This document shows, one piece after another, positions 11,485 through 22,868 of a stretch of 64,000 bases of DNA. Origin of the DNA: Sanguinoderma infundibulare (taxonomy: Eukaryota > Basidiomycota > Agaricomycetes > Polyporales > Polyporaceae); contig JAVLRN010000010.1 of NCBI GenBank assembly GCA_032821775.1, forward strand, positions 2,232,001-2,296,000, given 5' to 3'. The notes below the pieces were generated by a model that ran no database searches, had not been told where the DNA came from, and saw nothing but the letters and a program-made list of their open reading frames with translations. Position 1 is the stretch's first letter; each line of letters opens with the position of its first letter. The translations under genes and the position numbers were made by a program.

Positions 11485-11972
11485 TCACAAGTCGGCCTTC
11501 CGGCTCTGCTCTGCCTCTGGCTTTGCCTTGGCTGCCCCCTTGCCAGACTGCTCCTGCTGCCTTTCCCGCACCATGATCCGCAAACGCATACCCTCCCAGC
11601 CCAACAGCTCCGGCTTCGTCTTCAGCAGGTAGTTGTCGATCCCCCCGTGCTGGCGGGCGGGCGCGTCAGCATGCCATTCGGCCACCTCTCCCCCTCTCGC
11701 CTCTTTCCTCCCGCCCACAGCGAAATGCGATATGAACTCACTTTATTGATTGTCTTGAGCGCACGCGCACTGACTTTGAGGCGGAAGTGCTGCTGGAGGG
11801 TGTCGGAGAAGAGGCGATGGTTGTGCACGTTCGGGAGCCATGTCCGGCGGGTCTTGTGCTTCGAGTTCGGCACGCTGTTCCCGTACTGCTTCGTCTTTCC
11901 GTGGAAGAGGCCGAGCTGCGCACGCTTGAGCGGCGCGCTGACGAGGTTGAAGAGGGGTATTGAGGGGAACAT
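11485..11972 (-). CDS. Mitochondrial large-subunit ribosomal protein bL28m
   Basis: Exons 11972-11742 and 11649-11485 (131 residues) are separated by a 92-bp phase-0 intron. The bacterial L28 signature is clear: GKTKQYGNSVPNSKHKTRR, then TWLPNVHNHRLFSD and LKVSARALKTINK, followed by GIDNYLLKTK and MRLRIMVRER. It is orthologous in type to yeast Mrpl24. It acts in the 54S mitoribosomal subunit; the N-terminus (MFPSIPLFNLVSAPLKRAQ) is basic/hydrophobic, as expected for import. The C-terminus is Lys/Glu-rich. It diverges from the mitochondrial NADP-IDH gene. Confidence 0.9.
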
Positions 11973-12360
11973 GAGCGAGGTGAGTGTCAGTATGCCAACT
12001 CGCAAACGCGCTCTGGTACATTTCGCCAATATCGGGATTCTAACCCTTATAAGTTACACGCCACAAATCCGAGGAGAAAAGGGTTATCAGATTAGATTAC
12101 TTGGGAAGTTTTGGCCTGGTGACGCGCGAAGCCCGCGCGCGGCTGGCCTGCCCTCGCCCGTTCGCCCGTGGACTTCTGTTCGGCCGAGGTTCTCGCTGAG
12201 GCACCCAACGACTCCGAATCCCTACATAAGCCCTAGACGACCGACGGAGCCCCGCCTCCTCGTCGTACTGCCAAGCCGGCTCTCCGCGCTCCCCGCCGCA
12301 CAACCTACTCCCACATCGCTATTCTAACGGAACTGGAATCACGCGCACCGGTTGGCAACG
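11973..12360. promoter_or_regulatory. 388-bp divergent intergenic promoter region
   Basis: The start codons of bL28m (minus, 11972) and NADP-IDH (plus, 12361) face away from each other with 388 bp between. No obvious TATA box lies on the IDH side. A TTATAAGTTACACG stretch lies near 12050. Co-regulation is inference only. Confidence 0.5.
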
Positions 12361-14820
12361 ATGCTGTCGCGCTCGGTCCTGCGTTCGGCTCACGGTAGGC
12401 ATTTTGCTGCCACTCCCCACTCTTCCCTCTATCGCACGTTTGCAAATAGCGCCATCAGGATGCGTGAGTGCCGAGTTTTTGTCTTGCTCTGGGACGTTGG
12501 GGGACGCTGACTTTTTCTGTTGGACATGGGAACCCAACCTCTCGCTCGTTCTTTCTGAATCTGTACGCCCGCCCGCGTTGACGTGATGATGGCTGGGACT
12601 CGTGGGCGTGACGGGACGGGTGGGGTGGTGGCGTTGGTTGACGTTTTGGTGCAGAGAACAAGAAGATCGTCGTCCAGAACCCGGTGGTCGAGCTCGATGG
12701 AGATGAGATGACGAGGATCATCTGGAAGAAGATCAGGGAAGAGGTGTGTGCTACGTCACTATCCATTTGCTGGTTTCCCCTTCGAGCTTCTGCACCCCCC
12801 ATCCCGAGTCTTGTCAAGGGTCACGCCCCATCGACGGTATCCCGTGGATAACGTCTCATGACATACTGGGGAGCGAGTCCCAGAAAACCGGCGTCGAAGA
12901 AATGCCAAGAAGTACCTCCCTGAAAACCTTATCGACATGCTTCCTGTGGTGTCGTGCCTTGATAAGATTTGACGAGAGTGCTTTGCGGGGGCCAGGATTC
13001 TTCCTCTTACCACCATATCTTCGCCCTGTTCGCGAATGCAACGTGTGTAGGTCCGTCCAATAGGCCTCGGCCTCCCGGGGAGATTCCCGGAATCCCCGGG
13101 GCCTGTGGACACACGTAGCACTTGGGAACCTGCGCAGAAATCACCGTATAGAGTCTTCCGGACGAGAACAACCCATTGCCCGTTGTCAAGCACCTTTCGA
13201 GCGCAGGGATATCAACCCTTCCTATTTGCCGTGGGAGACTCAATCGCGCCTTCCGTCTGAACGCCTGCTTTCCATCAAATCACGCGTGGTGCTCATCCCA
13301 CTTTACTTCAGCTCATCTTGCCCTACCTCCAACTCGACATCAAGTACTTCGACCTAGGCCTCGAGCACCGTGATGCGGTATGTCCATTTCCTCCGCTCTC
13401 TGCACGTCGTGCTCACCCTTTGTTTATTCCTGCAGACGGACGACAAGGTGACGGTGGAAGCAGCGGAGGCGATCCTCAAGCACAAGGTCGGCATCAAGTG
13501 CGCGACGATCACGCCTGACGAGGCGCGCGTCGCCGAGTTCAAGCTCAAGCAGATGTGGAAGAGCCCGAACGGGACGATCCGTAACATCCTTGGCGGCACC
13601 GTCTTCCGCGAGCCGATTGTGCTGCAGCGCATTCCACGCCCCGTGCCTGGGTGGAAGAACCCAATCGTCATCGGGCGTCATGCTTTCGGCGACCAGGTGC
13701 GTGGAGGCGCTGTGTGGTGGAGGGAATGGGATGGCGGTTAATGGAGGGGTGAATAGTACCGCGCAACAGACTTCCTTGCGCCGGGCCCGGGCAAGCTTGA
13801 ACTTGTATTCACGCCGGCAGATGGTGGCAAGCCCACGAGCATCAATGTGTACGATTTCAAGAGCGCTGGCGTCGCCCTTGCCATGTACAACACGGACGAG
13901 GTGAGTCGCGTGGTTGCCAATCGGGTGCTCGTGGGACGAATGTTGATGGACTGGTTGTAGTCTATTCGTGGATTCGCCCACTCGTCGTTCAAGATGGCTC
14001 TCCAGAAGAAGCTGCCATTGGTGAGTATTCTGTCTGTATGCTTATCGAATACAAGCTGAACTCTGGGCACACAGTTCATGTCGACGAAGAACACGATCCT
14101 GAAGAAGTACGACGGTCGTTTCAAGGACATCTTTCAGGAGATCTACGAGAGGTACGTGGCGCGCATTCATCCACAAGATCATGTGTTGACCGCACAGTAG
14201 TGACTACAAGGCTCTGTACGAGAAAGCGGGTATCTACTACGAGCACCGGCTGATCGACGACATGGTCGCGCAAGCGATCAAGTCCTCGGGCGGGTTCGTC
14301 TGGGCGTGCAAGAACTACGACGGTGACGTGCAGTCTGACATCCTTGCCCAAGGGTTCGGCTCGCTGGGGATGATGACCTCTGAGCTCATTACGCCAGACG
14401 GGGATGTGATTGAGAGCGAGGCGGCGCACGGGACGGTGACGCGGCACTACCGGGAGTGGCAGAAGGGCAAGGAGACGTCGACGAACCCGGTCGCGTCGAT
14501 CTTTGCGTGGACGCGCGGGTTGCTGCACCGCGCGAAGCTGGACGGGAACGCGCCGCTGCGGACGTTCTGCGAGGAACTCGAGGCGGCGTGCGTTGAGGTG
14601 ATCGACAAGGACGGGGTGATGACGAAGGACCTCGCGCTCGCGATCCATGGGAAGAACATGAAGCGGGAGCACTGGGTCGTGACGGACGTGTACATGGACA
14701 AGGTCAACGTAAGTGGAAATTGCTTGGCTGATGGGCGCGTGCGCAACGAGGGCGCTGATGTGACGTTTGGAATTGCAGGAGAAGCTGAAGCAGAAGCTGA
14801 CTGCGCGGGCGAAGATCTAG
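12361..14820 (+). CDS. NADP-dependent isocitrate dehydrogenase, mitochondrial
   Basis: Nine exons: 12361-12463, 12655-12743, 13312-13377, 13436-13696, 13757-13900, 13961-14020, 14075-14151, 14198-14708, 14779-14820 (450 residues). All phases close. It oxidises isocitrate to 2-oxoglutarate with NADP+. The N-terminal ~38 residues (Arg/Ser-rich, no acids) look like a matrix-targeting peptide, and the mature part begins [20 protein letters not shown]. The dimeric NADP-IDH signature [19 protein letters not shown] is at about residue 305, with GTVFREPI and [12 protein letters not shown] also present. The length is normal for fungal mitochondrial IDP. Odd point: intron 2 (12744-13311) is 568 bp, about ten times the others in this gene except intron 1 (191 bp). 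Confidence 0.96.
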
Positions 14821-15301
14821 GGCGGCTAAGGGCGCTGGACGTAGCCGTAGGGATATCTGTGGGCGGTGGGGCTTGGATAGCTGTTGCATGTTATAGACGT
14901 AGTGGATGTATGCACTCGGCCCATAATCGTTAGGCCACGGCGACAATAGGGTTTGAATGTGCGATGGGGAGCGGAATGATTGGTCATGGGGGCCCGGACT
15001 GAGTGAGGGGCGTGGGAGAGTGTGGCCACGCCGATGCCATATATGGGGATGCGGGGGCCTGATTTGGCGGGAGGCAGGGATTCGCCAACAGTGATGTGCG
15101 CCAAGGGGGGCAAGAGAGAAAGCTGCGAGTGAGAGGCCGGCTTGCCTTGGACTGCCATGTATCGGACGCCCCGCTGTCTGCCTATCGCCACCCACCGCTG
15201 ACCTCGACGTCCCCCAACTCTCTCTTGCCGCGACCACCACGAGCCCCTCTCCCGGACCATCTCTGCTGCGACCTCCGCGCACGCAGCTGCACCGCGACGC
15301 C
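14821..15301. other. Intergenic; promoter of the Zn2Cys6 gene
   Basis: Downstream of the IDH stop and upstream of the regulator start at 15302. The ~70 bases before the ATG are pyrimidine-rich, typical of a basidiomycete promoter/5'UTR. There are no gene-like frames. Confidence 0.4.
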
Positions 15302-18300
15302 ATGCCGCTCTCCGCCCGCCCCCGCCCCGACGGCGGCGACAGCAAGGAGCGGACCGCAAAGTCCCAGGAGCAGGAGCTCAAGCGCGCAAGAGGTGCGATA
15401 TCTTGCGCAGAATGCCGCCGTCTCAAGCTCAAGTGCGACAAGACCGTCCCCTGCTCGTCCTGCAAGCGGCGGGGATGCGCCTCCATCTGCCCCAACGGCT
15501 CCCTCACCACCGGCCAGGGCACGAGGTCCGTCTCTCGTTTCAATTTTCCCACCTTGCCTCCCCCGGTGTTGCATTTGCCCATTCTCGCCTTCTCTCCGCA
15601 TGCCCCTTCTTGCGCCCATCGCTGCGCGTGTTGCCAGGGCGGTCATGCTGATGCCTGTGTCGCCCACCTTCGCCCCGCTAGGTTCATCCTCGCCGACACG
15701 GACCGTCTCCACCGCAAGATTGCCGAGATGAGCGACCGCATCCGTCAGCTCGAAGACGGCCTCGCCATCCTCCAGTCCAGCGTGACGCGCGAACCACACC
15801 CCCTCCTCGCCCCCGACCTCAGCAAGATCAAGTCTGGCCTCGAGCTCCACGCTGCCTCCGAGCTCGCCGCGACTGAGCTCCAGAAGGAGCGCAACGCCGC
15901 ACAGGCAGGAGGAGCCGACGAGGAGGAGGAACCCGCATACATCGACGCATTCGGCACACTCGCTGTCCGCGACGACGGTGCGGCAACTTTTTACGGGCGA
16001 TCGGCTGGCTCGGAGGTGCGTGTTCTCCCGCGAGTCTCGTGTGATGTCTTGTATTAACGCGCGTCCGCGCTCGTTCGTCCCTCGGCGTTCAGAGTCTATT
16101 GCTTGTGAGTGATTTTCATTTTCTCGGTCGTTGACGGCCTTATATGCGCTCACCCCTGAGACCATGCCCATTTCAAAACGACCGCTGGCTGTGATCAGAG
16201 TCGATCGCGCTCTTGACGGACGATACGCTTTTGATTGCGATTGAATTGGCATGCCCGCCGGGTGCTATAAATGGTTATCGAGACGCCTGCACTCATTTGC
16301 TTCCGGATGACGTATACATGTCAAACCTTGCTATCGCAAGTTTGAAGCTATTTCACGACAGTAACCGTGATCGGAAAGCCGCGCTCAAGTCATTGGTAGT
16401 CATTTGCCCCGTCACGATTATCGTGTTTAGACCCCGCGTAAACGTTGATCCATCGTGGTCTAGAGGCGTCCAGAGCGCTCTTGAGGTCCGGCTACTAAAC
16501 CGAGCTCGCGTGTACTGATTGCTGTGCCCAGGACGATAAACCACAGCTTTCGATATCCACCCTCTCTGTTCCGTCCGGCCATGCCGACCTTCCTCCGGAA
16601 ATCAACCAGCTTGCGGCCACGTTCCCTCATGGACCCCCTGAGGTGCCAATCTACGACCTTCAAGACCTCATCTCCGGATACCTCCCGCCCTGGCAGCGCG
16701 CCGTACAACTCCGTCATCTATACCTCGAGCAAGCACCGTGGTTCTTCGGCGCCGTGACCCAGCGCCAGCTCTACGAGGAAGTCTTTCCGCTCTTTTACGA
16801 GGAGGCTCAGGAAGAGCTCCGACAGAGCAGCATCACGAACGGGACCCTCGGTGCGTCGGCCGAGGCATTTAATCTCCCGCAAACGGGCGCGGCACTACCG
16901 CACGCGTCGTCGCACGAGCTCGCGCTCATGTTCGTCGTGTTCTGTTTTGGTGCGCTGACGGACCCCACGCTGCCCCCGGCACCACACAACATGGAGGCGG
17001 CGCGGTACTACCAGCTTACCAGGGCCGCGCTGAGCTTGGAGCCCGTCATGGACCGGCCGCCGAGCGTTGCGACGGTGCAGGTGTTGAGCTTAATGGGTAT
17101 TTACATGGTGCGTGCGTGTCAGTAGGCCGCAAACGAGTCGATGTTGATGCTTGTATACGCAGGGTATGGTTTCGGACGACCGGAGCATCGAGTGCACTTG
17201 GTCGCTGATGGGGTTGGCCTCGAAGCTCGCCCAGAGCGTGAGTGTTATAATACTTTCACCGTGCTTGTGGCTTGGATTCTGACGTCGATTATGAATAGAC
17301 CGGACTACGTACGTTTTATCGCCCTCCAAGCTAATTAAATTCCTCTGATCTTGTTGTGTTATTCTAGATCGTGACTGTGCACGCTTCAAGCTGTCTGCGG
17401 CGGAGACGCAGAAGCGTCGTGCGCTCTTCTGGGAGCTGTTTATCACTGACTGCTGGCAGGTGTGTGCTTCCGTTCGTATGGATATTACGTTGGTATGGTT
17501 AACGTGCGCCTATAGGCACTCGCCACCGGAAGACTCCCCACGTTCGAGTTGCAGTTTGTGGACACGGAGCTTCCTGCGGATCCGGATGAGATGCTTGCGG
17601 ATGACGGAACACCGCAACCTAGCTGTGCGTATCCCGACTACCAGTGCACATATATCCGGTCTTACTTGGATTTGCAGTCCCGGCGTGGAAAGCGCGATGG
17701 GGGAAGGAGTGCGTGTCGGCAGTCGTGATGGACACCCTGACGGCGCAGCCCCCGAAGTACTCAGTCATCCTCGAACTCGACCGTCGCATTCGCGACATGC
17801 TCCTCCCAAAATATGCCCAAGGACCACCGCCGCAAAATGCTGGGCTTTCCCAGACGATGTCTCATTATATGCCGACCAACTACCTTCACCTCAGTAAGTT
17901 CGCTTCACTTCGAGTGGGTGCTGATTGTGTTACTGACATTGGACGCATTCCAGCCTTGCTCTACGTCCACCGGTGTTACTTTGCTACAGCGCTCAATGAT
18001 CACCCGGCCGACCCCATGCGCAGCCAATATGCGCCCTCGTTCCTGGCGGGATATCGAAGCGCGACGGCGCTTCTCAGCTCTATCCGCGAACAGTTCACAA
18101 TTTTCCCCGCGCAGATTGCACGCTTCTGGGTTCTGTGGACCCACGCGTTCTCGGCATGCGTGAGTGCTTGGATCTCGCCTATCAGCTGTCGCCACGCCCC
18201 GTCCACTGACAGATAGTTAAGGTTATGCTCGGGTCTGTTGTGACACGAGGCTGCGCAACGAAGACGGCTCAGGCAGCCATGAGCGAGCTTAGGGTCGCGT

Positions 18301-20039
18301 GTGATCTATTTGAGCGGGCTGCGCAGCTGGGTGGTCGCGCGACCAAGTTTGTGGTGCGCTTTTTCCAACGTTGCTCGCTTCCGACGCGGAACGCCTGACC
18401 GTCCATTCATCCTGTCCAGCCGCCGCTTCGGAAATTGCAGGAGAAAGCGCAAGCAGCTTATTTCAAAGGTCTTCAGCCCCTGCGAACGGACATCTTCACG
18501 CCGCGCTCGGCCGAAAACGAGCAGGACGAGCTTTCGATCTTTAGCGGACGCACCGCGCGCACCGTCGCGACCAAGTCGAATCGCCCACAGCGCATCTCAC
18601 CGAGCATGTCATCGACGGCGGCCACGCCGACGGACAGTTCGAGCCCGGCGACTTCTAATGCTGCGTCCGGATCGGATCCGAATGCCAGGAGCTCGCAATC
18701 GCCCGGGGCGGAGGTATTCCCTGGCCTCGACTCGTCGTATCGCACCGCGGTCCATCCGGGATTGGTCGCGGAGCTCAGGCAGTTCGAAGGGCAGATCGAT
18801 GCGCAAGTCAACCACGCGAGCGCGTATTACAACGCGGGTCAGCAGCAGCAGCAGCAACACCTGTACGCCGAGCAGCACCCGCAATACCAGGAACAACAGC
18901 AACAATACCAGGAACACCCTCAATACCAAGAGCAACACCAGGAGCCTCAGCAGCAGATGGCCTGGTACCAAAACAACGTGCCGGTCGAGCACCAGCAGCA
19001 GCGTTACTCCAATTCTCCACCTACCGCGCAAACACAGGCACAGGTGCACGGGGCGCAGGAACAGCCGCACCCGTACGCATACGCTCAAAACCAGTCTCCA
19101 CCGCAGCAGCATACGCCTGAGGAGCACCACGCACAGGAGTACGCTTATCACCACCAGGCAGCGATTACCGCAGTCGCGGACCCGCACAGCGTCCCCATGT
19201 ACGGTGGCGTACACTCGAGCGAGCCGAGCAACGAAACGTCGGACTACCAAAACCACCCGTACGCGCACGTCGCTGCTACCGCAGCCTCGGTTTCGGGTTC
19301 ATCCCCTTCCAACGCTTACTCGACTTCGTCTCCACCCAGCGCTTACGCGGCGTACGCGACGCACTCCGTGCCCGACCAACGATCGGAGCTGTGGGCTGTG
19401 AACGTGAACGTGAACGTTGCACCATCGGACGGCGGTGTGTCGCCGTACGCGGCTTCGCCTGTGTACGACCCGACGGCGGCGGGAACGGTGGCCCCGGATC
19501 ATCCGCATGGTCACGTTGGGCAGAATGGACAGGGACAGTCGCAGTATCGGCAGTACCCACCCCCGCCCCCGCCCCAGTCCGCGCTTCACCCGCTCCAGCC
19601 TCAGCATACGGGCCAGCAGGTTCAGCCGCAATATCCCGGCCAGCAGGCTCAGCCGCAATATACCGGCCAGCAGGCTCAGTCGCAATATACCGGCCAGCAG
19701 GCTCAGTCGCGGTATATTGGGCAGGGGCACATTCCCGCTAATCACGCTACTCAGGCGCTCCAGCCTCAACACGCCGGACAGGCTATCCAGCCTGAGCATG
19801 CCGATCAGGCGATCGAGCATCAACACGCTGACCAGATGCATCGCCAACACCCGTACGCGCAGGACCAGCACTACGGATATGGCCAGCAGCAACAGCAGCA
19901 GCAGCAGATGATGATGCAGCCGCCGCCACACCCCCAGGTCCAGCAGTTGTCTTCGGCACCGTACCACGTGCAGCCAGGTTCTCCGTACAGCTTGACGGAG
20001 ACGTGGACGTCGTTCATCCAGCATGAGGTCCGGCGTTGA
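15302..20039 (+). CDS. Zn(II)2Cys6 fungal-specific transcription factor with Gln-rich tail
   Basis: Twelve exons: 15302-15525, 15682-16015, 16093-16104, 16532-17107, 17163-17237, 17299-17308, 17368-17459, 17516-17624, 17678-17893, 17954-18159, 18213-18353, 18420-20039 (1204 residues). The binuclear cluster is CAECRRLKLKC...CSSCKRRGC...C at residues 35-63, followed by a short coiled coil (ADTDRLHRKIAEMSDRIRQLE). The middle carries the fungal-specific TF domain: YYQLTRAALSLEP, the split TGLHRDCARFKLS, and RRALFWELFITDCWQ. The last ~500 residues are low-complexity Gln/Pro/Tyr with CAG runs and a 9-residue repeat. Exons of 12 and 10 nt are needed to keep frame and motif. Targets are unknown. Confidence 0.88.
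19613..19720 (+). repeat. 27-bp coding minisatellite, four units
   Basis: Four consecutive 27-bp units (starts 19613, 19640, 19667, 19694) encode the nine-residue period QQxQxQYxG in the Gln-rich tail of the transcription factor. The last unit is most diverged. CAG-rich tracts at about 18840-18960 and 19884-19912 flank it in the same exon. Confidence 0.85.
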
Positions 20040-20799
20040 GGTTCAAGCTCAGGTGTCGAATGTTTTGTCTGTCGTAGATTCTCTCAGTCGCGCTCTGTTC
20101 TCTCGGAGGGCGAGTGCGAGCGCATTGTTTACGTTTGTAAGAGTAGTGTCGTCGTTGTCGTCTTCTCTTTGTTTGCTCCAGTTTTCGGCTCTCGCTATCA
20201 TACCAGGTTTCGTCGTGCTTGCTGTTTGCTCTTTTCGTTTTCCCTCTCTGTCTCGTTGTCTGCCCTCACCCCCCCTCTCTCGAAGTTATCCGCCCCCGTC
20301 TCTCTACAAGTCTCTCTGTTGCTATCATCTATGGACACCGTTGCCTCGCTTCCGTCGAATCCGTACTTGTATATGCTGTTGGTTTTGAGATCTCCCAGGG
20401 TACTACGCTACGCTACGCGCTCAAGCCCGGTGCCTATGTCCGTGTGTGTACGTCTATCGCTGTCTGTCTGTCGTCTATCCCATATCGTGTTTTGTACATC
20501 GCATATCCTTGGCTTTCCCGGTGTGCGCAGATCGAGCTCATCTCGGACTCAACCTCGAATGACTTGGGTGCTTGGATTGCACCGGACGTGTGACCTTTTT
20601 ATCCGCACGGTGTAGCTAGAATATCGTCCATACCGCTCACCTGATTGCTACAGTAAGATGCTAATGCGCCGGTCGGTGGAAAGCACAGGTAGGATTTCAA
20701 GAAGCCGTAAAGCAGTGACAGTTTATCACCCTGGGCTATATACTTGCGTTTCTTCCTACATGCCTGAACATGAACCATGTATAATCTAAACGAGGCCGT
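20040..20799. other. Convergent 3' intergenic space
   Basis: T/C-rich sequence with CTCTCT and GTCTGTCTGTC runs (20080-20480), likely the 3'UTR of the regulator. No supported gene. Confidence 0.4.
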
Positions 20800-22657
20800 T
20801 CACGCAACCTTGATCCGCTTTGCAGGCCGCTCCTCTGGTGTAGTGTCCTCCTTTATTCCTTTCGCTCGAACGCATTCTGTCAAAAGCACGCTCAGTGTCA
20901 TGATCACGTAGAGGCTAGAGTCTAGAGCCGATGACAAACGGAAGCTCCAGCAGCAGCTTCCTCGTGCTGTCCTCGCGACTTCCCGATTTTCATCCAGCCT
21001 AGCTGCACACGAGGATACAAGTTCGCCAAAGAGTCGTTCCAGAACAGTGTCACTCTCCACTAAGTCCTTAGCACACGGTCACCGCTCAAAGCGACAAAGA
21101 CCAGGGTGCTCTTCACAGCTCCCGAATCCTGAAGCCCCTTTTCGAAGGCAGCAACGGCGGACCGGGTAGTTCTCGCGCAGTCGACAACGTCGAGCTCGTG
21201 AGGTTGACGGGTCTCCGCCGACGACCGTTCGGAGCATGTGCATGGTTTTTCGGGTCTTGTCTTCGCTCACGATCGCGGCGTCGAACGCGTTAAAGGCGCT
21301 AGGCGGGAGAAGGATGGAGTTGTCGTCCTTAGAGGAGGATTCTGTCCGTAAGTTTATCGGGTGGTCCTTGATGGAGAGCTTCGGCGCGAGGTGAAACGCG
21401 GAGAGCCCTCGTCGCCGGGGAGATGGTAGACTGGCAGACTCGCGCGGTCTGTGTCTCTTGAAGACACTCGAGCACGAGCACCAGTGGCCGGTAAAAGACA
21501 GCCGCGAGGGACGGGACGGAAGCGCAACTTCGGGGCCAGGTCGCGCTGGGCGTCCGTGGGCAGCGGCGCGAGATGATTGGGAGAGGATCTGGCGGAGGAA
21601 GAATGTGGGCACGTCGTAGCAGAAGGCGCGAGACTCGCACGGGTTGGAGGCCGGCACGCCGCGCCGGGCACGAAGTCGTAGACGAGGTCGCCCGGGTCGT
21701 AGTACTATGTAGTGCGGCGACAGCCAGCCGTCGCGCATCATCTGCGGGAGCTCGTGTGCGTGGCGGGAGACGTGGGGGGTCGCGGTGTCGCAGTACTGCT
21801 CCAAGTCCGCTCGCGGCCCTTCGGAGGACTTGGGCTCGCCGGAAAGGCCCAGGCAGCAGTTCGGCGAGGGACCGAAGAGGTCGACGAGATCGAGGGGGGG
21901 TGTATAGCAGTTGCGACGACCTGGTAACGACGTTCTTCGCCGTGCAGCTTCGATAAGCGACCTAGATGGTGTGGCAATGTAAGAAATGAACACCGAAAAT
22001 AAGTCCGGTACGCACTAGGAAGAATCGACCTGCTCTGTTCGGGGATCTGCGGCGTCGCTTGGACGACGCGACCCCCCAGGTCGGGCTGTAAAACGAGGTC
22101 CGGCGGCGATCGCACGTACCAGTCGGAATTGACCAAGTATAGGGCATGACGGGGAATCGGGATCTGGATAGGCTTGTCCTCCTCCAGTTGATGTTCCTTG
22201 AAGCCCGATTCGTCAAAATTCCAGGCGAAGACCCTGTTGGTGAAGTCAGCATTATGGGCATGTGTGCCTGTAGAGCTGCACCTAGGGCGTAAAAGAGGAA
22301 GAGTGTTTTTCCTGAAAGCCACGGTGAGGAGTGCCAATCGGATTGAACACGACGTGAAACGTACCGATCCGCACCGGTCAGGACCAGATCTCGTTGCGGT
22401 TTGCGGTCGGTTACGACGGCGGTGTGCTCAGAGAGGACATGATCCCATAGATCGTTCGCTGCGGATTGGACGAGCACGCACTGCAGCATCGACCACTTCC
22501 TTTGCCTTTCCCTTTCGTCATCTGCTGCATCAGCGAGGTCGTCGTCCAGAATGGGGATGCCACCTGAGTCCTGGACGAAGGGTTCTCCCTTTTCCCAGAT
22601 ATTGTCGTAAAGGCGCTGCATGGTGCTGTAGACACTGGAGACCTCATCAGAATGCAT
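20800..22657 (-). pseudogene. P-loop family relic 2: full-length but frameshifted, Walker A damaged
   Basis: Collinear with the intact neighbour at 22869-24680. The N-terminus (MQRLYDNIWEKGEPFVQ, DLWDHVLSEHTAVVTDRKPQ) is followed at the first intron by TGADR joined to KTLFLFYALG, so the GHRGIGKT loop has lost residues. The frame then changes near 22250 (to FDESGFKEHQLEEDKPI and ALYLVNSDWYV) and again several times in the third exon: MMRDGWLSPHY in one frame, LPTDAQRDLAP in another, AFDAAIVSEDKTRKTMHMLR in a third. The terminal exon (PEERPAKRIKVA) remains. Non-functional as an NTPase. Confidence 0.8.
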
Positions 22658-22868
22658 GGTGGGGAGACAACGTTAATGACTTTTATTATCCAAGGAGTTC
22701 AGACAGGGATTGACAAGGACGTGGGGTGGTATAGCTGAGAGATTGAAAAAACATGAAGGACGGGATGTGTAAGTAAGCACAACGGATTTCAGGTGTGGAG
22801 TCATCTTGGCATATTACCAACTTAGGAACCGGATCAAACGGCCCGATGACTCTATAACCAAGTCGCCA

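Noticed and set aside
15182..16252. 356-codon minus-strand frame opposite the transcription factor start
   Set aside because: Shadow of the exons at 15302-16015; codon choice and composition follow the sense strand.
18609..19268. Long minus-strand frames rich in Leu/Val/Arg opposite the Zn2Cys6 gene
   Set aside because: They are antisense shadows of the Gln-rich CAG-repeat coding sequence.
18841..19912. CAG-repeat tracts considered as a CRISPR-like or regulatory array
   Set aside because: Units are trinucleotide or 27-bp coding repeats in frame with a Gln-rich domain, with no spacers; this is also a eukaryotic genome.
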